Origin: Hippophae tibetana
Taxonomy: Eukaryota > Streptophyta > Magnoliopsida > Rosales > Elaeagnaceae
Assembly: GCA_037013495.1 (NCBI GenBank)
Contig: CM072810.1
Location: 76,120,449-76,184,448, forward strand
Reading direction: 5' to 3'
DNA length: 64,000 bases
Shown: piece after piece, positions 51,201-63,801 of the stretch
Numbering within the stretch: position 1 is the first letter of the stretch
How the letters are laid out: the number at the start of each line of letters is the position of its first letter
Position numbers and translations under genes: made by a program
The notes under the pieces: generated by a model
What the model saw: only the letters and a program-made list of their open reading frames with translations
Database searches by the model: none
What the model was told of the DNA's origin: nothing

Positions 51201-53491
51201 GTCTTTGTTCTTCATAAATAAAAGAGTAGGAAAAAGAAGATTGGTTATACTGTTCAGAGTATTAAAAAAAGCAAATTTGAGAAATAAGATTTCCAACTTT
51301 AAACGGCCATAACTTTTGACTCGTATATCAAAATTACTATTATAATATATCAAGTTAGAGCTTCTAACGATTCCTATAATCTTAGCTATGTGGCCGAAGA
51401 ACCTCATTTTTTGAAGAAAAATTCTCCTTTTACATCACCTACCGAGGTCTTAATGTTTTTGTTCCATATAGAACCTTTTGTTTTGCTTTGGATTTTTTTC
51501 AATGCAACTGTTACAAATATTGAGGTGCCGACAAAAAGTGTGTTTAAAAATATTCTAAATATTTTCAATATCTAATAATTATTCTCATGACAATACAAAT
51601 ATACTCATTACGCTTCACAATTTATTTTTTGGAACATAAATTTGAAAGAATAATTTTCGAAGCCATTTATGTATAGCGATTTTCTTTTTTAGTGAATTGT
51701 TAAATTTAATGTTTTATTTTTATGCTTTTTTCTTCACGGATGGATTATGCACGTTGCAAAACTAAATAGCCATAAGAAGGTTGCATTAGGTTTATGGTTT
51801 TGTTCCGTATAATAGAAAACAGTAGCCTTATGATGGAGGAAGATTTGATAACTTTATTGAAATTAATTTTTAGAAATATTGTTGCTTTTATTCCTGTGGT
51901 TCTTGATTGAATGTTCCAATTCGACATATCAAAAGGAGTGATCATCTTTTTTGGCATCACACGGTTGGGGTATTATGGACTTGTTGATGTTTCTTTCGTC
52001 TGTGTATTTCGTTTCGTATTTATTTTTGAAACCATAGTCTCTTCTTCTTGATCTTTATTTCTATGTTCAATCAGTCTTTGTTCTTCATAAATAAAAGAGT
52101 AGGAAAAAGAAGATTGGTTATACTGTTCAGAGTATTAAAAAAAGCAAATTTGAGAAATAAGATTTCCAACTTTAAACGGCCATAACTTTTGACTCGTATA
52201 TCAAAATTACTATTATAATATATCAAGTTAGAGCTTCTAACGATTCCTATAATCTTAGCTATGTGGCCGAAGAACCTCATTTTTTGAAGAAAAATTCTCC
52301 TTTTACATCACCTACCGAGGTCTTAATGTTTTTGTTCCATATAGAACCTTTTGTTTTGCTTTGGATTTTTTTCAATGCAACTGTTACAAATATTGAGGTG
52401 CCGACAAAAAGTGTGTTTAAAAATATTCTAAATATTTTCAATATCTAATAATTATTCTCATGACAATACAAATATACTCATTACGCTTCACAATTTATTT
52501 TTTGGAACATAAATTTGAAATAATAATTTTCGAAGCCATTTATGTATAGCGATTTTCTTTTTTAGTGAATTGTTAAATTTAATGTTTTATTTTTATGCTT
52601 TTTTCTTCACGGATGGATTATGCACGTTGCAAAACTAAATAGCCATATGAATGTTGCATTAGGTTTATGGTTTTGTTCCGTATAATAGAAAACAGTAGCC
52701 TTATGATGGAGGAAGATTTGATAACTTTAGTGAAATTACTTTTTAGAAATATTGTTGCTTTTATTCCCGTGGTTCTTGATTGAATGCTCCAATTCGACAT
52801 ATCAAAAGGAGTGATCATCTTTTTTGGCATCACACGGTTGGGGTATTATGGACTTGTTGATGTTGTTTTCGTCTGTGTATTTCGTTTCGTATTTATTTTT
52901 TAAACCATAGTGTCTTCTTCTTGATCTTTAATTCTATGTTCAATCAGTCTTTTTTCTTCATAAATAAAAGTGTAAGAAAAAGAAGATTGGTTATACTCTT
53001 CAGAGTATTAAAAAAAGAAAATTTGAGAAATAAGAGTTCCAACTTTAAACGGCCATAACTTTTGACTCGTATATCAAAATTACTATTATAATATATCAAG
53101 TTAGAGCTTCTAACGATTCCTATAATCTCAGCTATGCGGCAGAAAAACCTCATTTTTTGAACAAAAATTCTTCTTTTACATCACCTACCGAGGTCTTAAT
53201 GTTTTTGTTCCATATAGACCCTTTTGTTTTGCTTTGGATTTTTTTCAATGCAACTGTTACGAATATTGAGGTGCCGACAAAAAGTGTGTTTAAAAATATT
53301 CTAAATATTTTCAATATCTAATAATTATTCTCATGACAATACAAATATACTCATTACGCTTCACAATTTAGTTTTTGGAACATAAATTTGAAAGATTAAT
53401 TTTCGAAGCCATTTATGTATAGCGATTTTCTTTTTTAGTGAATTGTTAAATTTAATGTTTTATTTTTATGCTTTTTTTCTTCACGGATGGA
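48251..53491 (+). repeat. Satellite monomers 55-60, rich in A heads
   Basis: Starts at 48251 (B), then 49124, 49998, 50872, 51745 and 52618 (all A), the longest run of A heads in the window. Monomers 58 and 59 are an 873-bp duplicate pair sharing AAGATTTCC, GTGGCCGAAG with TTTTTGAAGAAAAA, CATATAGAACC and GTTACAAATATTG. Monomer 59 alone has CCATAAGAAGG near 51771. Confidence 0.85.
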
Positions 53492-56400
53492 TTATGCACG
53501 TTACACAACTAAATAGCCATATGAAGGTTGCATTAGGTTTATGGTTTTGTTCCGTATAATAGAAAACAGTAGCCTTATGAGGGAGGAAGATTTGATAACT
53601 TTATTGAAATTACTTTTTAGAAATATTGTTGCTTTTATTCCTGTGGTTCTTGATTGAATGCTCCAATTCGACATATCAAAAGGAGTGATCATCTTTTTTG
53701 GCATCAATCGGTTGGGGTATTATGGACTTGTTGATGTTGTTTTCGTCTGTGTATTTCGTTTCCTATTTATTTTTGAATCCATAGTCTCTTCTTCTTGATC
53801 TTTATTTCTATGTTCAATCAGTCTTTTTTCTTCATAAATAAAAGTGTAAGAAAAAGAAGATTGGTTATACTCTTCAGAGTATTAAAAAAAGAAAATTTGA
53901 GAAATAAGACTTCCAACTTTAAACGGCCATAACTTTTGACTCGTATATCAAAATTACTATTATAATATATCAAGTTAGAGCTTCTAACGATTCCTATAAT
54001 CTCAGCTATGAGGCAGAAGAACCTCATTTTTTGAACAAAAATTCTCCTTTTACATCACCTACCGAGGTCTTAATGTTTTTGTTCCATATAGACCCTTTTG
54101 TTTTGCTTTGGATTTTTTTCAATGCAACTGTTACGAATATTGAGGTGCCGACAAAAAGTGTGATTAAAAATATTCTAAATATTTTCAATATCTAATAATT
54201 ATTCTCATGACAATACAAATATACTCATTACGCTTCACAATTTAGTTTTTGGAACATAAATTTGAAAGATTAATTTTCGAAGCCATTTATGTATAGCGAT
54301 TTTCTTTTTTAGTGAATTGTTAAATTTAATGTATTATTTTTATGCTTTTTTTCTTCACGGATGGATTATGCACGTTACACAACTAAATAGCCATATGAAG
54401 GTTGCATTAGGTTTATGGTTTTGTTCCGTATAATAGAAAACAGTAGCCTTATGATGGAGGAAGATTTGATAACTTTAGTGAAATTAATTTTTAGAAATAT
54501 TGTTGCTTTTATTCCTGTGGTTCTTGATTGAATGCTCCAATTTGAAATATCAAAAGGAGTGATCATCTTTTTGGGCATCAATCGGTTGAGGTATTATGGA
54601 CTTGTTGATGTTGTTTTCGTCTGCGTATTTCGTTTCATATTTATTTTTGAAACCATAGTCTCTTCTTCTTGATCTTTATTTCTATGTTCAATCAGTCTTT
54701 TTTCTTCATAAATAAAAGTGTAAGAAAAAGAAGATTGGTTATACTCTTCAGAGTATTAAAAAAAGAAAATTTGAGAAATAAGACTTCCAACTTTAAACGG
54801 CCATAACTTTTGACTCGTATATCAAAATTACTATTATAATATATCAAGTTAGAGCTTCTAACGATTCCTATAATCTCAGCTATGCGGCAGAAGAACCTCA
54901 TTTTTTGAACAAAAATTCTCCTTTTACATCACCTACCGAGGTCTTAATATTTTTGTTCCATATAGACCCTTTTGTTTTGCTTTGGATTTTTTTCAATGCA
55001 ACTGTTACGAATATTGAGGTGCCGACAAAAAGTGTGTTTAAAAATATTCTAAATATTTTCAATATCTAATAATTATTCTCATGACAATACAAATATACTC
55101 CTTACGCTTCACAATTTATTTTTTGGAACATAAATTTGAAAGAATAATTTTCGAAGCCATTTATGTATAGCGATTTTCTTTTTTAGTGAATTGTTAAATT
55201 TAATGTTTTATTTTTGTGCTTTTTTTCTTCACGGATGGATTATGCACGTTACACAACTAAATAGCCGTATGAAGGTTGCATTAGGTTTATGGTTTTGTTC
55301 CGTATAATAGAAAACAGTAGCCTTATGATGGAGGAAGATTTGATAACTTTAGTGAAATTACTTTTTAGAAATATTGTTGCTTTTATTCCTGTGGTTCTTG
55401 ATTGAATGTTCCAATTCGACATATCAAAAGGAGTGATCATCTTTTTTGGCATCACACGGTTGGGGTATTATGGACTTGTTGATGTTTCTTTCGTCTGTGT
55501 ATTTCGTTTCGTATTTATTTTTGAAACCATAGTCTCTTCTTCTTGATCTTTATTTCTATGTTCAATCAGTCTTTGTTCGTCATAAATAAAAGAGTAGGAA
55601 AAAGAAGATTGGTTATACTGTTCAGAGTATTAAAAAAAGAAAATTTGAGAAATAAGAGTTCCAACTTTAAACGGCCATAACTTTTGACTCGTATATCAAA
55701 ATTACTATTATAATATATCAAGTTAGAGCTTCTAACGATTCCTATAATCTTCGCTATGTGGCAGAAGAACCTCATTTTTTGAACAAAAATTCTCCTTTTA
55801 CATCACCTACCGAGGTCTTAATATTTTTGTTCCATATAGACCCTTTTGTTTTGCTTTGGATTTTTTTCAATGCAACTGTTACGAATATTGAGGTGCCGAT
55901 AAAAAGTGTGTTTAAAAATATTCTAAATATTTTCAATATCTAATAATTATTCTCATGACAATACAAATATACTCATTACGCTTCACAATTTATTTTTTGG
56001 AACATAAATTTGAAAGAATAATTTTCGAAGCCATTTATGTATAGCGATTTTCTTTTTTAGTGAATTGTTAAATTTAATGTTTTATTTTTGTGCTTTTTTT
56101 CTTCACGGATGGATTATGCACGTTACACAACTAAATAGCCATATGAAGGTTGCATTAGGTTTATGGTTTTGTTCCGTATAATAGAAAACAGTAGCCTTAT
56201 GATGGAGGAAGATTTGATAACTTTAGTGAAATTACTTTTTAGAAATATTGTTGCTTTTATTCCTGTGGTTCTTGATTGAATGTTCCAATTCGACATATCA
56301 AAAGGAGTGATCATCTTTTTTGGCATCACACGGTTGGGGTATTATGGACTTGTTGATGTTTCTTTCGTCTGTGTATTTCGTTTCGTATTTATTTTTGAAA

Positions 56401-58735
56401 CCATAGTCTCTTCTTCTTGATCTTTATTTCTATGTTCAATCAGTCTTTGTTCTTCATAAATAAAAGAGTAGGAAAAAGAAGATTGGTTATACTGTTCAGA
56501 GTATTAAAAAAAGAAAATTTGAGAAATAAGAGTTCCAACTTTAAACGGCCATAACTTTTGACTCGTATATCAAAATTACTATTATAATATATCAAGTTAG
56601 AGCTTCTAACGATTCCTATAATCTTAGCTATGTGGCAGAAGAACCTCATTTTTTGAACAAAAATTCTCCTTTTACATCACCTACCGAGGTCTTAATGTTT
56701 TTGTTCCATATAGACCCTTTTGTTTTGCTTTGGATTTTTTTCAATGCAACTGTTACGAATATTGAGGTGCCGACAAAAAGTGTGTTTAAAAATATTCTAA
56801 ATATTTTCAATATCTAATAATTATTCTCATGACAATACAAATATACTCATTACGCTTCACAATTTATTTTTTGGAACATAAATTTGAAAGAATAATTTTC
56901 GAAGCCATTTATGTATAGCGATTTTCTTTTTTAGTGAATTGTTAAATTTAATGTTTTATTTTTGTGCTTTTTTTCTTCACGGATGGATTATGCACGTTAC
57001 ACAACTAAATAGCCGTATGAAGGTTGCATTAGGTTTATGGTTTTGTTCCGTATAATAGAAAACAGTAGCCTTATGATGGAGGAAGATTTGATAACTTTAG
57101 TGAAATTACTTTTTAGAAATATTGTTGCTTTTATTCCTGTGGTTCTTGATTGAATGTTCCAATTCGACATATCAAAAGGAGTGATCATCTTTTTTGGCAT
57201 CACACGGTTGGGGTATTATGGACTTGTTGATGTTTCTTTCGTCTGTGTATTTCGTTTCGTATTTATTTTTGAAACCATAGTCTCTTCTTCTTGATCTTTA
57301 TTTCTATGTTCAATCAGTCTTTGTTCTTCATAAATAAAAGAGTAGGAAAAAGAAGATTGGTTATACTGTTCAGAGTATTAAAAAAAGAAAATTTGAGAAA
57401 TAAGAGTTCCAACTTTAAACGGCCATAACTTTTGACTCGTATATCAAAATTACTATTATAATATATCAAGTTAGAGCTTCTAACGATTCCTATAATCTTA
57501 GCTATGTGGCAGAAGAACCTCATTTTTTGAACAAAAATTCTCCTTTTACATCACCTACCGAGGTCTTAATGTTTTTGTTCCATATAGACCCTTTTGTTTT
57601 GCTTTGGATTTTTTTCAATGCAACTGTTACGAATATTGAGGTGCCGACAAAAAGTGTGTTTAAAAATATTCTAAATATTTTCAATATCTAATAATTATTC
57701 TCATGACAATACAAATATACTCATTACGCTTCACAATTTATTTTTTGGAACATAAATTTGAAAGAATAATTTTCGAAGCCATTTATGTATAGCGATTTTC
57801 TTTTTTAGTGAATTGTTAAATTTAATGTTTTATTTTTATGCTTTTTTTCTTCACGGATGTATTATGCACGTTACACAACTAAATAGCCATATGAAGGTTG
57901 CGTTAGGTTTATGGTTTTGTTCCGTATAATAGAAAACAGTAGCCTTATGATGGAGGAAGATTTGATAACTTTAGTGAAATTACTTTTTAGAAATATTGTT
58001 GCTTTTATTCCTGTGGTTCTTGATTGAATGTTCCAATTCGACATATCAAAAGGAGTGATCATCTTTTTTGGCATCAATCGGTTGGGGTATTATGGACTTG
58101 TTGATGTTTCTTTCGTCTGTGTATTTCGTTTCATATTTATTTTTGAAACCATAGTCTCTTCTTCTTGATCTTTATTTCTATGTTCAATCAGTCTTTTTTC
58201 TTCATAAATAAAAGTGTAAGAAAAAGAAGATTGGTTATACTCTTCAGAGTATTAAAAAAAGAAAATTTGAGAAATAAGACTACCAACTTTAAACGGCCAT
58301 AACTTTTGACTCGTATATCAAAATTACTATTATAATATATCAAGTTAGAGCTTCTAACGATTCCTATAATCTCAGCTATGCGGCAGAAGAACCTCATTTT
58401 TTGAACAAAAATTCTCCTTTTACATCACCTACCGAGGTCTTAATATTTTTGTTCCATATAGACCCTTTTGTTTTGCTTTGGATTTTTTTCAATGCAACTG
58501 TTACGAATATTGAGGTGCCGACAAAAAGTGTGTTTAAAAATATTCTAAATATTTTCAATATCTAATAATTATTCTCATGACAATACAAATATACTCATTA
58601 CGCTTCACAATTTATTTTTTGGAACATAAATTTGAAAGAATAATTTTCGAAGCCATTTATGTATAGCGATTTTCTTTTTTAGTGAATTGTTAAATTTAAT
58701 GTTTTATTTTTATGCTTTTTTTCTTCACGGATGTA
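53492..58735 (+). repeat. Satellite monomers 61-66
   Basis: Starts at 53492, 54366, 55240, 56114, 56988 and 57862, every period 874 bp, all B heads. Monomer 61's tail has GTGTGATTAAAAA, CAATTTAGTTTTTGG and AAAGATTAATTTTC, a linked variant set that recurs at the right end of the window. Monomers 63-65 are nearly identical; between 63 and 64 I count five differences. Monomers 63 and 65, but not 64, share AGCCGTATGAAGG. Confidence 0.85.
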
Positions 58736-61700
58736 TTATGCACGTTACACAACTAAATAGCCATATGAAGGTTGCGTTAGGTTTATGGTTTTGTTCCGTA
58801 TAATAGAAAACAGTAGCCTTATGATGGAGGAAGATTTGATAACTTTAGTGAAATTACTTTTTAGAAATATTGTTGCTTTTATTCCTGTGGTTCTTGATTG
58901 AATGCTCCAATTTGAAATATCAAAAGGAGTGATCATCTTTTTGGGCATCAATCGGTTTGAGGTATTATGGACTTGTTGATGTTGTTTTCGTCTGCGTATT
59001 TCGTTTCATATTTATTTTTGAAACCATAGTCTCTTCTTCTTGATCTTTATTTCTATGTTCAATCAGTCTTTTTTTCTTCATAAATAAAAGTGTAAGAAAA
59101 AGAAGATTGGTTATACTCTTCAGAGTATTAAAAAAAGAAAATTTGAGAAATAAGGACTACCAACTTTAAACGGCCATAACTTTTGACTCGTATATCAAAA
59201 TTACTATTATAATATATCAAGTTAGAGCTTCTAACGATTCCTATAATCTCAGCTATGCGGCAGAAGAACCTCATTTTTTGAACAAAAATTCTCCTTTTAC
59301 ATCACCTACCGAGGTCTTAATGTTTTTGTTCCATATAGACCCTTTTGTTTTGCTTTGGATTTTTTTCAATGCAACTGTTACGAATATTGAGGTGCCGACA
59401 AAAAGTGTGATTAAAAATATTCTAAATATTTTCAATATCTAATAATTATTCTCATGACAATACAAATATACTCATTACGCTTCACAATTTAGTTTTTGGA
59501 ACATAAATTTGAAAGATTAATTTTCGAAGCCATTTATGTATAGCGATTTTCTTTTTTAGTGAATTGTTAAATTTAATGTATTATTTTTATGCTTTTTTTC
59601 TTCACGGATGGATTATGCACGTTACACAACTAAATAGCCATATGAAGGTTGCATTAGGTTTGTGGTTTTGTTCCGTATAATAGAAAACAGTAGCCTTATG
59701 ATGGAGGAAGATTTGATAACTTTAGTGAAATTAATTTTTAGAAATATTGTTGCTTTTATTCCTGTGGTTCTTGATTGAATGCTCCAATTCGACATATCAA
59801 AAGGAGTGATCATCTTTTTTGGCATCACACGGTTGGGGTATTATGGACTTGTTGATGTTGTTTTCGTCTGTGTATTTCGTTTCGTATTTATTTTTTAAAC
59901 CATAGTCTCTTCTTCTTGATCTTTATTTCTATGTTCAATCAGTCTTTTTTCTTCATAAATAAAAGTGTAAGAAAAAGAAGATTGGTTATACTCTTCAGAG
60001 TATTAAAAAAAGAAAATTTGAGAAATAAGACTTCCAACTTTAAACGGCCATAACTTTTGACTCGTATATCAAAATTACTATTATAATATATCAAGTTAGA
60101 GCTTCTAATGATTCCTATAATCTCAGCTATGCGGCAGAAGAACCTCATTTTTTGAACAAAAATTCTCCTTTTACATCACCTACCGAGGTCTTAATATTTT
60201 TGTTCCATATAGACCCTTTTGTTTTGCTCAGGATTTTTTTTAATGCAACTGTTACGAATATTGAGGTGCCGACAAAAAGTGTGTTTAAAAATATTCTAAA
60301 TATTTTCAATATCTAATAATTATTCTCATGACAATACAAATATACTCATTACGCTTCACAATTTATTTTTTGGAACATAAATTTGAAAGAATAATTTTCG
60401 AAGCCATTTATGTATAGCGATTTTCTTTTTTAGTGAATTGTTAAATTTAATGTTTTATTTTTGTGCTTTTTTTCTTCACGGATGGATTATGCACGTTACA
60501 CAACTAAATAGCCATATGAAGGTTGCATTAGGTTTATGGTTTTGTTCCGTATAATAGAAAACAGTAGCCTTATGATGGAGGAAGATTTGATAACTTTAGT
60601 GAAATTACTTTTTAGAAATATTGTTGCTTTTATTCCTGTGGTTCTTGATTGAATGTTCCAATTCGACATATCAAAAGGAGTGATCATCTTTTTTGGCATC
60701 ACACGGTTGGGGTATTATGGACTTGTTGATGTTTCTTTCGTCTGTGTATTTCGTTTCGTATTTATTTTTGAAACCATAGTCTCTTCTTCTTGATCTTTAT
60801 TTCTATGTTCAATCAGTCTTTGTTCGTCATAAATAAAAGAGTAGGAAAAAGAAGATTGGTTATACTGTTCAGAGTATTAAAAAAAGAAAATTTGAGAAAT
60901 AAGAGTTCCAACTTTAAACGGCCATAACTTTTGACTCGTATATCAAAATTACTATTATAATATATCAAGTTAGAGCTTCTAACGATTCCTATAATCTTCG
61001 CTATGTGGCAGAAGAACCTCATTTTTTGAACAAAAATTCTCCTTTTACATCACCTACCGAGGTCTTAATATTTTTGTTCCATATAGACCCTTTTGTTTTG
61101 CTTTGGATTTTTTTCAATGCAACTGTTACGAATATTGAGGTGCCGACAAAAAGTGTGATTAAAAATATTCTAAATATTTTCAATATCTAATAATTATTCT
61201 CATGACAATACAAATATACTCATTACGCTTCACAATTTAGTTTTTGGAACATAAATTTGAAAGATTAATTTTCGAAGCCATTTATGTATAGCGATTTTCT
61301 TTTTTAGTGAATTGTTAAATTTAATGTATTATTTTTATGCTTTTTTTCTTCACGGATGTATTATGCACGTTACACAACTAAATAGCCATATGAAGGTTGC
61401 GTTAGGTTTATGGTTTTGTTCCGTATAATAGAAAACAGTAGCCTTATGATGGAGGAAGATTTGATAACTTTAGTGAAATTACTTTTTAGAAATATTGTTG
61501 CTTTTATTCCTGTGGTTCTTGATTGAATGCTCCAATTTGAAACATCAAAAGGAGTGATCATCTTTTTGGGCATCAATCGGTTGAGGTATTATGGACTTGT
61601 TGATGTTGTTTTCGTCTGCGTATTTCGTTTCATATTTATTTTTGAAACCATAGTCTCTTCTTCTTGATCTTTATTTCTATGTTCAATCAGTCTTTTTTCT

Positions 61701-63482
61701 TCATAAATAAAAGTGTAAGAAAAAGAAGATTGGTTATACTCTTCAGAGTATTAAAAAAAGAAAATTTGAGAAATAAGACTTCCAACTTTAAACGGCCCTA
61801 ACTTTTGACTCGTATATCAAAATTACTATTATAATATATCAAGTTAGAGCTTCTAACGATTCCTATAATCTCAGCTATGCGGCAGAAGAACCTCATTTTT
61901 TGAACAAAATTCTCCTTTTACATCACCTACCGAGGTCTTAATGTTTTTGTTCCATATAGACCCTTTTGTTTTGCTTTGGATTTTTTTCAATGCAACTGTT
62001 ACGAATATTGAGGTGCCGACAAAAAGTGTGATTAAAAATATTCTAAATATTTTCAATATCTAATAATTATTCTCATGACAATACAAATATACTCATTACG
62101 CTTCACAATTTAGTTTTTGGAACATAAATTTGAAAGATTAATTTTCGAAGCCATTTATGTATAGCGATTTTCTTTTTTAGTGAATTGTTAAATTTAATGT
62201 ATTATTTTTATGCTTTTTTTCTTCACGGATGGATTATGCACGTTACACAACTAAATAGCCATATGAAGGTTGCATTAGGTTTGTGGTTTTGTTCCGTATA
62301 ATAGAAAACAGTAGCCTTATGATGGAGGAAGATTTGATAACTTTAGTGAAATTAATTTTTAGAAATATTGTTGCTTTTATTCCTGTGGTTCTTGATTGAA
62401 TTCTCCAATTTGAAATATCAAAAGGAGTGATCATCTTTTTGGGCATCAATCGGTTGAGGTATTATGGACTTGTTGATGTTGTTTTCGTCTGCGTATTTCG
62501 TTTCATATTTATTTTTGAAACCATAGTCTCTTCTTCTTGATCTTTATTTCTATGTTCAATCAGTCTTTTTTCTTCATAAATAAAAGTGTAAGAAAAAGAA
62601 GATTGGTTATACTCTTCAGAGTATTAAAAAAAGAAAATTTGAGAAATAAGACTTCCAACTTTAAACGGCCATAACTTTTGACTCGTATATCAAAATTACT
62701 ATTATAATATATCAAGTTAGAGCTTCTAACGATTCCTATAATCTCAGCTATGCGGCAGAAGAACCTCATTTTTTGAACAAAAATTCTCCTTTTACATCAC
62801 CTACCGAGGTCTTAATGTTTTTGTTCCATATAGACCCTTTTGTTTTGCTTTGGATTTTTTTCAATGCAACTGTTACGAATATTGAGGTGCCGACAAAAAG
62901 TGTGATTAAAAATATTCTAAATATTTTCAATATCTAATAATTATTCTCATGACAATACAAATATACTCATTACGCTTCACAATTTAGTTTTTGGAACATA
63001 AATTTGAAAGATTAATTTTCGAAGCCATTTATGTATAGCGATTTTCTTTTTTAGTGAATTGTTAAATTTAATGTATTATTTTTATGCTTTTTTTCTTCAC
63101 GGATGGATTATGCACGTTACACAACTAAATAGCCATATGAAGGTTGCATTAGGTTTGTGGTTTTGTTCCGTATAATAGAAAACAGTAGCCTTATGATGGA
63201 GGAAGATTTGATAACTTTAGTGAAATTAATTTTTAGAAATATTGTTGCTTTTATTCCTGTGGTTCTTGATTGAATTCTCCAATTTGAAATATCAAAAGGA
63301 GTGATCATCTTTTTGGGCATCAATCGGTTGAGGTATTATGGACTTGTTGATGTTGTTTTCGTCTGCGTATTTCGTTTCATATTTATTTTTTAAACCATAG
63401 TCTCTTCTTCTTGATCTTTATTTCTATGTTCAATCAGTCTTTTTTCTTCATAAATAAAAGTGTAAGAAAAAGAAGATTGGTT

Positions 63483-63498
63483 ATACTCTTCAGAGTAT
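63483..63498. repeat. Dyad ATACTC-TTCA-GAGTAT, one per monomer
   Basis: Shown in monomer 72; the same site occurs in every monomer. The stem is 6 bp here. In many monomers the sixth base is G (ATACTG), shortening it to 5 bp. In monomers 43 and 51 the loop reads TTTA, which extends the stem to 7 bp. It is 92 bases before the GTTAGA dyad. Confidence 0.55.
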
Positions 63499-63589
63499 TA
63501 AAAAAAGAAAATTTGAGAAATAAGACTTCCAACTTTAAACGGCCATAACTTTTGACTCGTATATCAAAATTACTATTATAATATATCAA

Positions 63590-63604
63590 GTTAGAGCTTC
63601 TAAC
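63590..63604. repeat. Dyad GTTAGA-GCT-TCTAAC, one per monomer
   Basis: A perfect 6-bp stem with a 3-base loop, shown in monomer 72. It is intact in nearly all copies; monomers 4 and 68 change the last base (TCTAAT). It lies in the best-conserved stretch of the monomer, downstream of CGTATATCAAAATTAC. Confidence 0.55.
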
Positions 63605-63782
63605 GATTCCTATAATCTCAGCTATGCGGCAGAAGAACCTCATTTTTTGAACAAAAATTCTCCTTTTACATCACCTACCGAGGTCTTAATGTTTTTGTTC
63701 CATATAGACCCTTTTGTTTTGCTTTGGATTTTTTTCAATGCAACTGTTACGAATATTGAGGTGCCGACAAAAAGTGTGATTA

Positions 63783-63801
63783 AAAATATTCTAAATATTT
63801 T
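63783..63801. repeat. Dyad AAAATATT-CTA-AATATTTT, one per monomer
   Basis: A perfect 8-bp AT-only stem with a 3-base loop, shown in monomer 72 and present in almost every monomer, including the truncated first one (about 891-910). It could extrude as a small cruciform. Some copies weaken it (ATATTGTCAAT, ATATTTGCAAT). Confidence 0.5.
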
